Assembly (NCBI GenBank): GCA_002706615.1
Contig: PALS01000057.1
Coordinates: forward strand, 1 to 12,077
Reading direction: 5' to 3'
DNA length: 12,077 nucleotides
Origin: Methanobacteriota archaeon
Lineage (GTDB): Archaea > Thermoplasmatota > Poseidoniia > Poseidoniales > Poseidoniaceae
The notes under the pieces were generated by a model. The model searched no databases and had not been told where the DNA came from. It was given only the letters and a program-made list of their open reading frames with translations. The first letter of the stretch is position 1. Each line of letters opens with the position of its first letter. The position numbers and the translations under genes were made by a program. This document shows positions 6,072-12,077 of the stretch, piece by piece.

Positions 6072-8129
6072 AGATAATGATGAGGATGTCCTATGATTTT
6101 TTTGCAAAATCATATCGACCATAACTGAATAGACTTGATTTAATATTGTTTCATCACGAAATTCATCGAAATCATATTCATTGTTATAGCCCAGTTCTAA
6201 AAGCATCTTATTTCGCCTAGCTTCAAGTTCATCATTCCTAGAATTCCTTCTTTCTAATCTCTTTTCATAATTTAAACTGATGAGGTCGATGCTGCTTTCT
6301 TTATCAAAGTATTCAATTTCATCATTGATATATTGAATAGCAAGGTTCTCTTTTTTTCTTAATTCATGATTATTGGCGATTATATTTTTGGAACCTTCAA
6401 GCCTAGGATCTTTTGAATAATTTAGCGGCAGTATCTTGTCCCATGGCAATGTGTTGTCCTTATTTTCCTCGCCTACTAAAGTCTCATTAATAAAAGAGGG
6501 CAATATGATGTCGGGAATTACACCTTTATTTTGTGTGCCAGAACCATTTACTCTGTAATATTTTGCAATTGTTAGTGTCAATTGACCAAAACCCTTTTCC
6601 GACTTGTATCTTGAATATCGATCTAGAGGATAAAGGTTTTGAACTGACCCTTTTCCAAAGGATTTTTGACCAATAACAAGACCTCTAGAATAGTCTTGAA
6701 TAGCTGCTGCAAAGATTTCAGAGGCCGAAGCACTGAATCGATCGATTACAACCGATATTGGGCCATCATATACAGTTCCAGGTATTGGATCATCAATGAT
6801 CTCTATGTTGTCATCCATGTCTTTTAGTTGAACTACAGGACCTTCATCAATGAATAATCCAGTGAGTCCAGTTGCTTCGTCGAGTAAGCCACCAGAATTA
6901 CCCCTAAGATCAATTACAAGTCCATTTATACCAATGTCCTTAAATTCATTAACAATTCTTCTGACATCGGACGTGGTGCTTTTGAAGTCCTTGTCACCTC
7001 GCCGACGAGCGGAATAATCTTGATAGAAGCCCGGAACTTTAATTACGCCTATTTGATATTCAACATCTCCTTCAGTAATTGTTTTAATGAAGCTTGAAGC
7101 CGCTTGTTCCTCTAGAGATATCTCATCTCTGGTTAGAGCAATTTCGTATGGAATCGCGTCACCTTCTTGAGATGAAGGGAGCATTTTTAAAGTGACAATG
7201 GATCCTTTTGGCCCTCTGATAAGTTTAACAACTTCATTGACATCCCATCCAATCACATCAATCAATTGATTATTATCATAAACACCGATGATTTTATCGA
7301 GTGGCTTGATCGTGCCATCCTTAAATGCTGGACCACCAGGTATTAAATCAACAATCTGAATGAAGTCATCATTGGTTTGTAGTCTCGCGCCAATACCTTG
7401 ATATGAAAGACTCGTTTGTATTTCATATTCTTCTGCTTCTGATGGATTAAGATAACTCGAGTGAGGGTCTAAGTGACTCATATAGGCATTCAAAAAAATA
7501 TTAAGAACGTCTTGTTCATCATATTCATTGATCCTCTTTATGTAACGAAGATATCTTTTTCTTAGTGTCTCTTTTGCTGTTTCCAGGTCTTGTCCGGCAA
7601 TGACTAGTGAGAGTAAGTCATTCGTTGTTTTTTTTACCCATTCTTTATTGATTATGTTCTCATCATGTTTCCACTTATCTTTGTTATTCCGAAAACGGTA
7701 TTCATCGTCAGATTCAAAACCATTGATTTCATTAATCACATCCATTGCATAATCAAGTCTTTGCTGAACACGTAAACGATACGTTGAAAACATATCAAAT
7801 ATTGGCCTTAATTGACCATCCCTTAAGGAATCATCCAGTTGATACTTGTATCGTTGAAAGTAAATGATGTCTGATTGTGAAAAATACATTTTATTTTGAT
7901 CCAATCTATCGATATATTCATTGAGTATTTTGATTGAGGATTCATTATTCACGGATGATTGAACATAGTGAGCACGTTCACTAATTGCTGTTACAAGACG
8001 AGTGAGGTATTCATCTTCGGCATTCAATTCTAGTATTTTAGGGACATTGTCTTGATTCGAATCCGTATAAACATTAAACGGAACAGAGAGAATACAGATT
8101 AAAATTGTAGATTTAATAATTTTGAACAT
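6048..8129 (-). CDS. prc: periplasmic tail-specific carboxy-terminal protease Prc (Tsp)
   Basis: A 693-residue S41-family protease, close to E. coli Prc (682). A hydrophobic signal segment at residues 4-20 directs it to the periplasm. A helical N-terminal region (about 40-230, with the LDPHSSYL motif at 220-227) is followed by a PDZ domain (about 235-320, containing YQGIGARL and LIPGGPA) and the protease core. The Ser-Lys dyad is visible: S468 in FSASASE and K493 in FGKGSVQ, 25 residues apart as in the family; D479 also matches. A C-terminal domain with many charged residues completes the E. coli-type architecture. Prc removes or degrades periplasmic proteins with nonpolar C-termini; in E. 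coli it processes PBP3 and, with the lipoprotein NlpI, degrades the murein hydrolase MepS. Here it follows two lipoprotein genes, 4 bases after the second, and is probably their operon partner. Confidence 0.96.
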   Translation of the reverse strand: MFKIIKSTILICILSVPFNVYTDSNQDNVPKILELNAEDEYLTRLVTAISERAHYVQSSVNNESSIKILNEYIDRLDQNKMYFSQSDIIYFQRYKYQLDDSLRDGQLRPIFDMFSTYRLRVQQRLDYAMDVINEINGFESDDEYRFRNNKDKWKHDENIINKEWVKKTTNDLLSLVIAGQDLETAKETLRKRYLRYIKRINEYDEQDVLNIFLNAYMSHLDPHSSYLNPSEAEEYEIQTSLSYQGIGARLQTNDDFIQIVDLIPGGPAFKDGTIKPLDKIIGVYDNNQLIDVIGWDVNEVVKLIRGPKGSIVTLKMLPSSQEGDAIPYEIALTRDEISLEEQAASSFIKTITEGDVEYQIGVIKVPGFYQDYSARRRGDKDFKSTTSDVRRIVNEFKDIGINGLVIDLRGNSGGLLDEATGLTGLFIDEGPVVQLKDMDDNIEIIDDPIPGTVYDGPISVVIDRFSASASEIFAAAIQDYSRGLVIGQKSFGKGSVQNLYPLDRYSRYKSEKGFGQLTLTIAKYYRVNGSGTQNKGVIPDIILPSFINETLVGEENKDNTLPWDKILPLNYSKDPRLEGSKNIIANNHELRKKENLAIQYINDEIEYFDKESSIDLISLNYEKRLERRNSRNDELEARRNKMLLELGYNNEYDFDEFRDETILNQVYSVMVDMILQKNHRTSSSLSKNLQDQT

Positions 8130-8133
8130 AACC

Positions 8134-8787
8134 TTAACCAGAAAAGAAGCTAACTATTTGATCAGAAAGTCCATCGCAGGCATTCGATTGCGTTCTAGCT
8201 AGAATGGGTATTGGTATAACGATGGCAGGTATCATAGAGGTGCCAGTTACGTTTGCACTGACATTGCCGACAGAGGTTTCTTGAGACAAGTCCCAAACAG
8301 ATGCATTATAGGCCGAAGTATCATCCCACCAAGCGAAACCAAAACAACCACCACCTCCTGGTCCAGCAGCGCAAGAGAGTGCGCCTGAGCTTGCGTTGGT
8401 TTTTGTTTCACCGGTGATTTTTATAAGGTACTTAATTTTCATAACCGAGAGTTTTTCTTTTACGAGTTCATTGCCTAGTATTTTTGGAAGATCTTCTATG
8501 CTTTGAGGTGCAGTACTTGGTTCAAACCATGGGTAAAAAAGATTTTGGAACTGTCTAGTAGGTATAATTTCAAATGCATTTTGTTTCTTCGAAATAGAGC
8601 TATTCAGACAATCCATAAAATCTAATTCAGTCTGATTGCCGGTATGATAGCTATTTGAAAGAAGCACAATAGATTCATCATCAGTAATAGTGAATGCTGT
8701 ATTGACTTCTTCGTCAATTCGAGTTGTCGAACATCCGACTGTAGTAATCATTAACAGAAATATAATTTTTATCTTAGAACGACTCAT
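8134..8787 (-). CDS. putative lipoprotein with Gly/Cys-rich loop, unknown function
   Basis: A 217-residue predicted lipoprotein of no family I can name. With the chosen start (MSRSKIKII) the signal peptide is 18 residues long and the lipidated cysteine is C19 (TVGC-S), a normal layout. A start ten codons upstream (8817) is also open but would overlap the preceding gene and lengthen the signal. The mature part has a PWFEP motif, a stretch resembling YLIKITGET, then a glycine-rich loop with two cysteines (SCAAGPGGGGCFGF) followed by WWDD, and ends in ACDGLSDQIVSFFSG. The two loop cysteines may form a disulfide in the periplasm. It starts one base after the stop of the upstream lipoprotein gene and ends 4 bases before prc. 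An envelope role, perhaps tied to Prc, is inference from context only. Confidence 0.75.
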   Translation of the reverse strand: MSRSKIKIIFLLMITTVGCSTTRIDEEVNTAFTITDDESIVLLSNSYHTGNQTELDFMDCLNSSISKKQNAFEIIPTRQFQNLFYPWFEPSTAPQSIEDLPKILGNELVKEKLSVMKIKYLIKITGETKTNASSGALSCAAGPGGGGCFGFAWWDDTSAYNASVWDLSQETSVGNVSANVTGTSMIPAIVIPIPILARTQSNACDGLSDQIVSFFSG

Positions 8788-8788
8788 C

Positions 8789-9379
8789 TTAGCTAATCGT
8801 GTTAGTAATATTTTCAATCTTTTCTTGCGTTGTGATACTCAAGTTTGCACCTGTATCTCTTAGAGCAATTCGGATTGCTCTTTTAAAAGCTTCATCACCC
8901 TGAAAAATACCTGTTTCTTGTTCTCCATAGCCTGTAACAACCCAGTCATCGATAGAGTTCTCATTATTATCTTTGATATTTATTATGTATTTAAACCAGA
9001 CAGAATATTTCTGATTTGCCGCCGTTTGAGGCGTTAAATATTCGAATTTATCAAGCTTGACATCAATCAGGATTATTTTTTTATCAGGATCATTATCGGA
9101 TTCATTACTGAGTTTAAAGAAGGATAAAAAAACATTCTCAAACAACTTTTGTTGTGTGTTTCCGAAATTAATCTCAATAGATGCCTCTTTTTTTTGTAAT
9201 TCTTCTGGAGAGAAAATAAAGTTTTGTATTTGGTCATCAAAAGTTAATTTGACTGAGATGCTTTCATTCATTTTCACCAGTGGTTTCGGTATGAATGTGT
9301 CGATGACTAAGTTTTGAGAACTGCAACCAATTAGGAGCAATGACTGTAGAATCAGAATTTTTTTAACCGCATTATTCAT
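8789..9379 (-). CDS. putative lipoprotein, unknown function
   Basis: A 196-residue predicted lipoprotein. The signal peptide (basic MNNAVKK, then a leucine-rich core) ends in LLIGC with the lipidated cysteine at residue 19. The mature part alternates beta-strand-like segments (SVKLTFD, IILIDVKLDKFEY, YSVWFKYIINIKD) and contains VVTGYGEQETG, then an amphipathic helix at the C-terminus. The layout (a strand-rich domain, then an AFKRAIRIAL helix) recalls small lipoproteins such as YajG, but I cannot assign it to a family. It is the first gene of a probable three-gene unit with the lipoprotein at 8134-8787 and prc. Other initiators are unlikely because this one gives a standard lipoprotein signal. 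Confidence 0.78.
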   Translation of the reverse strand: MNNAVKKILILQSLLLIGCSSQNLVIDTFIPKPLVKMNESISVKLTFDDQIQNFIFSPEELQKKEASIEINFGNTQQKLFENVFLSFFKLSNESDNDPDKKIILIDVKLDKFEYLTPQTAANQKYSVWFKYIINIKDNNENSIDDWVVTGYGEQETGIFQGDEAFKRAIRIALRDTGANLSITTQEKIENITNTIS

Positions 9380-9389
9380 GTGCAGTAAT

Positions 9390-9395
9390 AGTATA
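9390..9395 (-). promoter_or_regulatory. possible -10 element for the lipoprotein-prc operon
   Basis: On the minus strand the sequence reads TATACT (5 of 6 consensus bases), ending 10 bases before the ATG at 9379. Transcription from it would leave a leader of only a few bases. No convincing -35 lies 16-18 bases upstream. The 72-base gap 9380-9451 holds no Shine-Dalgarno and no obvious terminator for the gene upstream, so readthrough from the aguAB side is also possible. Confidence 0.3.
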
Positions 9396-9451
9396 CGTGC
9401 GATTTAAATAATTTAGATGATCTTTATATGAACTATTTGATTCTTTATTGA

Positions 9452-10075
9452 TCAATCGAGTGCATTCTCATTGAATGCCTCTATTGATTCATCTTCAGAT
9501 TCTTGATCAGCATCAGGCCATATTTTTGTGAACTTTGTTCCTTCAAGGCTCAGCCCAGCAATCAAACCTTTGTGACCGAATACAAAACCAACGATTGGAT
9601 CTTGTGCTTCTGTGGAATCAAGCGAACCGCCAGCACCCATATCTAATAATGCTACCGAGCCATCAACACCTACTTGCCATCCTGAGCTGTAAAGAAATTC
9701 ATCCATTGCATCGTCATCGTAAAATAATATTATGAGATCTTTTGAGCCGATTCCCAATTGAAGCCCCAATGATCCACTGAAGGCTCTGTAATATTGGACC
9801 TTTATGTTATCAACAACTAATGCACCTTCACCATATTCCATTCCCAATACCAGTCCTGCTTTGATCATTTTCGGGATGACTAATGTGCCTCTTGCCCCAT
9901 CAAGGTAAGTCTGAGCACCTTGAACTTCAGTAGTAAAACGATCTATTGCACTTTCGATTGAGGCATCGATTTCAGAAGTGCTTTTCGCAGTGATATTTGT
10001 GCCAAAGAGCAAAAAGAAAAAATAAAATAATCCAAGTGACTTCATATAGTGTTTTATTTGATGCTTTGATTCCAT
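9452..10075 (-). CDS. secreted SYLF/YSC84-domain lipid-binding protein
   Basis: A 207-residue protein with an N-terminal signal peptide (hydrophobic stretch LGLFYFFFLLFG, likely cut near TNITAKS) and one SYLF (YSC84) domain over residues about 45-190. Family features seen: GARGTLVIPKMIKAGLVLG, then YGEGALVV, SLGLQLGIGSKDLIILF, the VGVDGSVALL segment and the final GLIAGLSLEGTKF. SYLF domains bind phospholipids in eukaryotes; in bacteria they occur mostly as secreted or envelope proteins of poorly known role. The C-terminus is strongly acidic. The ATG at 10075 lies 2 bases after the aguB stop; a second ATG at 10045 would give a shorter, more classical signal peptide and may be the true start. 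Co-transcription with aguB is likely, without an evident functional link. Confidence 0.87.
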   Translation of the reverse strand: MESKHQIKHYMKSLGLFYFFFLLFGTNITAKSTSEIDASIESAIDRFTTEVQGAQTYLDGARGTLVIPKMIKAGLVLGMEYGEGALVVDNIKVQYYRAFSGSLGLQLGIGSKDLIILFYDDDAMDEFLYSSGWQVGVDGSVALLDMGAGGSLDSTEAQDPIVGFVFGHKGLIAGLSLEGTKFTKIWPDADQESEDESIEAFNENALD

Positions 10076-10077
10076 GT

Positions 10078-10938
10078 TTAGTCCTTTAAAATATCTTTGT
10101 ATAAGTCGGTTCTTCTATCTCTAAAGAAACCCCATGATGACCGATGTTCCTGAAGAGAGTCAAGATCGAATTGATGAATGATATATTCTTCTTTATCTCT
10201 TGAGCATTCTTTAACTTTTACGCCAGTCCCGTCAGTGATAAATGATGAACCATAAAATGTCATTGAAAATTTTTCATTCGTTTCCATTCCGATTCGATTA
10301 GATGCTATAACAGGCAATGTGTTAGCAGCTGAATGTCCTTGCATTACTAATTGCCATGAATCTCTTGAGTCTAGTTCAGGTGTGTCTGGTTCACTACCGA
10401 TGGCTGTTGGATAGAAAAGAAGTTCAGCTCCATTTAAGGCCATAATTCTTGATGCTTCAGGAAACCACTGATCCCAACAAATACCTACACCAATTTTTGC
10501 ATATTTTGTTTCGAAAACTTTAAACCCTGTATTTCCTGGGTGAAAGTAATATTTTTCTTCATAGCCTGGTCCATCTGGTATATGGGACTTTCTATAAGGT
10601 TCACTAATTGATCCATCGGCATCAATAACAGCAAGAGAGTTATAGTAAGTATTGTTGTCTTTTTCAAAAAAGCTTGTTGGTAGAACAACTGAGAGTTCTT
10701 TTGCAAGCTCTGACATTTCCTGAAGTAGGGGATTGTCCTTATAAGGCTTAGCCATGGTAAATTCTTCAGGTTTATTAAGACATGGAAAATATACTGATTC
10801 GAATAGTTCTTGTATCAAGACGATCTGTGCCCCATCACTTGCTGCTTGACGAGTTAGTTTTTTAGCATTCTCTATGTTTGCTTTAGAGTCCCTGGTGCAA
10901 GACATTTGTGTTGCGGCTACTGTTACTTGTTTGCTCAT
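10078..10938 (-). CDS. aguB: N-carbamoylputrescine amidase
   Basis: AguB hydrolyses N-carbamoylputrescine to putrescine, CO2 and ammonia, the second step of the agmatine route to putrescine. It belongs to the nitrilase superfamily, and the catalytic triad is visible: E44 (IQELFES), K117 (YRKSHIPDGPGY) and C154 (GICWDQWFPE). Other family-specific motifs are YFHPGNTGFKVF at 131-142, LDSRDSWQLVMQGH at 189-202 and ASNRIG at 212-217. The 286 residues are within the normal range for the family. It lies 5 bases downstream of aguA, which supplies its substrate, and 2 bases upstream of the SYLF gene. No Shine-Dalgarno precedes it. Confidence 0.95.
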   Translation of the reverse strand: MSKQVTVAATQMSCTRDSKANIENAKKLTRQAASDGAQIVLIQELFESVYFPCLNKPEEFTMAKPYKDNPLLQEMSELAKELSVVLPTSFFEKDNNTYYNSLAVIDADGSISEPYRKSHIPDGPGYEEKYYFHPGNTGFKVFETKYAKIGVGICWDQWFPEASRIMALNGAELLFYPTAIGSEPDTPELDSRDSWQLVMQGHSAANTLPVIASNRIGMETNEKFSMTFYGSSFITDGTGVKVKECSRDKEEYIIHQFDLDSLQEHRSSWGFFRDRRTDLYKDILKD

Positions 10939-10943
10939 AATAT

Positions 10944-11972
10944 TTAAATAAATGGTTGTTGTTGGGTGATACAGTGAACGCAGCCACCACCTTCAGTAAT
11001 TGGTCTTCCTGGCACTGTTACTATACTTTTATTCTTGAATACATTTTGGATCTTTTCAATAGCATCATGGTCTTTGTCGTCATCAAAAACTGGTAAGACA
11101 ATACCATCATTGGCAATGTAGAAATTAATATATGACATAGGAAGCCTTTCATTTAAGAACATATCGCGAGAAGGCTGATCTATTGTGACAAGCTCATAGC
11201 TTTTCCCGCTGATGTCTTTCGCATATTTAAGCCGATCCAAGTTTTCTTTGAGTTTCTGATAATTGCTATCGGATGAATCCTCTTCATTTAATGCAATTAT
11301 AACATTTCCTGGCGTGAAACAAGCCAGATTATCAATGTGACCTCCAGTGTCATCGTACTCAAGTGCTGCAATCAACCATATAAAATTATCTACACCAAGG
11401 TAATTGGATAATATTCTTTCTGCTTCTTTTTTATCCAGACCAGGATTTCTATTGGGATCAAGTAATACATCTTCTGTGATCATTAATGTGCCTCTTCCAT
11501 CTGTGTGAATAGCACCACCCTCTAGAATAATTGGTGCATCATAGTATTTTGCAGATGATTCTCTGATTACATGTTTTGCAACTTCTCTATCATTCAAATA
11601 GTCAGGCCCTAATAATTCTCCATAATTATTAAATGTCCAATCAACACCGCCCAGAATTTTCCCATTTGTAATGAATGTTGGTCCAGTATCGCGGCACCAA
11701 CTGTCATCAATAGTGAGGTTATAAATATCGACATTGTCGCTGACAAGATCTCTGCATTCATCGGCATCAGAAGCATTTGCTATGAGTGTGACTTTTTCAA
11801 ATTGAGATATAGCATTTGCAGCTGCAGCATAACCTGCTCTCATCCTGTGTGTATCTGGATATCGATCTAAATCTAAACCAGTGGGCCACATCATCCAACA
11901 TCTTTCATGAGTTTCCCATTCTGCCGGCATCCAAAAACCTAAATCTTTGGGATATTTATTATATTGACTCAT
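10944..11972 (-). CDS. aguA: agmatine deiminase
   Basis: AguA converts agmatine to N-carbamoylputrescine and ammonia; it belongs to the guanidine-modifying (pentein) enzymes of the peptidylarginine deiminase type. Seen: LGFWMPAEWETHERCWMMWP at the N-terminus, WCRDTGP at 92-98, EGGAIHTDGRGT at 151-162, GGHIDN at 210-215, and the catalytic cysteine C334 in HCITQQQP. The motif usually reads GGGNIHCITQQ; here the Asn is replaced by a second cysteine (C331, GGGCVHC). The 342 residues are slightly shorter than many homologues (about 360-370). The start is supported by the family N-terminus (PKDLGFWMPAEW). Only 12 bases separate it from the 3' end of tmRNA, leaving no room for its own promoter between them. 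With aguB it forms a complete agmatine-to-putrescine route; arginine decarboxylase is not in this window. Confidence 0.95.
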   Translation of the reverse strand: MSQYNKYPKDLGFWMPAEWETHERCWMMWPTGLDLDRYPDTHRMRAGYAAAANAISQFEKVTLIANASDADECRDLVSDNVDIYNLTIDDSWCRDTGPTFITNGKILGGVDWTFNNYGELLGPDYLNDREVAKHVIRESSAKYYDAPIILEGGAIHTDGRGTLMITEDVLLDPNRNPGLDKKEAERILSNYLGVDNFIWLIAALEYDDTGGHIDNLACFTPGNVIIALNEEDSSDSNYQKLKENLDRLKYAKDISGKSYELVTIDQPSRDMFLNERLPMSYINFYIANDGIVLPVFDDDKDHDAIEKIQNVFKNKSIVTVPGRPITEGGGCVHCITQQQPFI

Positions 11973-11984
11973 TTTTTGATTTTC

Positions 11985-12077
11985 TGGAGGCGGCGGGAAT
12001 CGAACCCGCGTCCGCTAGCTATCCATATTATGATCTACATGTTTATCACTTTCTTTAATTTTATATTTAAACACCGA
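11985..12077 (-). ncRNA. ssrA: tmRNA (ssrA), 3' part, cut by the window edge
   Basis: tmRNA rescues stalled ribosomes by acting first as tRNA and then as a short message for a degradation tag. On the minus strand the 3' end is clear: GGACGCGGGTTCGATTCCCGC (positions about 12014-11993) forms a T-arm with 5-bp stem GCGGG/CCCGC and 7-base loop, followed by the acceptor strand CGCCTCC and discriminator A at 11985. Upstream, AAACATGTAGA matches the conserved region before the tRNA-like end (GCATGTAG in E. coli). The terminal CCA is not encoded (GAAA follows), so it must be added by the tRNA nucleotidyltransferase. The 5' half, the tag reading frame and the promoter lie beyond 12077. The acceptor strand predicts a 5' end such as GGAGGCG or GGGGGCG. 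Confidence 0.92.

Noticed and set aside
9057-9317. Plus-strand open frame of 86 codons opposite the first lipoprotein gene
   Set aside because: Low-complexity Ser/Phe/Lys composition of an antisense shadow, with no promoter or ribosome-binding site; the minus-strand frame has a proper lipoprotein signal.
9447-9456. Palindrome ATTGATCAAT at the end of the SYLF gene, considered as an operator
   Set aside because: It is short, overlaps the stop codon, is downstream of the gene, and such AT-rich palindromes are expected by chance.
11816-12058. Plus-strand open frame of 80 codons across aguA and the tmRNA end
   Set aside because: It is antisense to aguA and reads through the tmRNA T-arm, giving the familiar spurious AGIEPA peptide seen when a tRNA-like end is translated.
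11985-12077. Possibility that the terminal RNA is an ordinary tRNA or a permuted two-piece tmRNA
   Set aside because: There is no anticodon arm upstream of the T-arm, while the ACATGTAG region typical of one-piece tmRNA 3' ends is present; only the 3' part is visible, so the 5' half remains unseen.

Overview
The window reads as a compact, AT-rich chromosomal segment of a Gammaproteobacterium. Intergenic gaps are tiny, several neighbouring genes overlap, and Shine-Dalgarno sites are mostly absent. The proteins resemble gammaproteobacterial versions: DnaX, RecR and Orn keep E. coli-like motifs and spacing, the Prc/Tsp protease is near E. coli length, and rsgA and orn are adjacent and divergent as in E. 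coli. A streamlined marine lineage (SAR86-like or similar) would fit, but that is inference from composition and gene style. I see no insertion sequence, prophage, CRISPR array, tRNA gene or rRNA gene.

Left part (1-4074), information processing: dnaX (clamp loader tau/gamma) overlaps recR (recombination mediator) by ATGA, without the ybaB/ebfC gene that usually lies between them. rsgA (ribosome-assembly GTPase) converges on recR with an 11-base overlap. orn (oligoribonuclease) diverges from rsgA, and a small MAPEG-type membrane protein converges on orn, their stop codons interlocked.

Middle (4075-6071): a 70-base divergent promoter region separates the MAPEG gene from a two-gene unit. That unit holds an unrecognised 170-residue protein and an MFS exporter with a very histidine-rich C-terminal tail, probably for metal-ion efflux. 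A weak hairpin plus T-run follows it.

Right part, all on the minus strand (read from 12077 down to 6048): the 3' end of tmRNA (ssrA, cut by the window edge); 12 bases later aguA and aguB, which convert agmatine to putrescine; then a secreted SYLF/YSC84-domain protein; then, after 72 bases, two unrecognised lipoproteins and the periplasmic tail-specific protease prc, packed as one probable operon.

Most of this is ordinary housekeeping content. The best lead is an A9 run in dnaX just after the clamp-loader core. Slippage there in either direction meets a stop almost at once, giving a gamma-like short form of about 375 residues. Other points worth checking are the His-tailed exporter with its unknown partner, the lipoprotein pair coupled to Prc, and the tmRNA-aguA junction with no room for a promoter or terminator.
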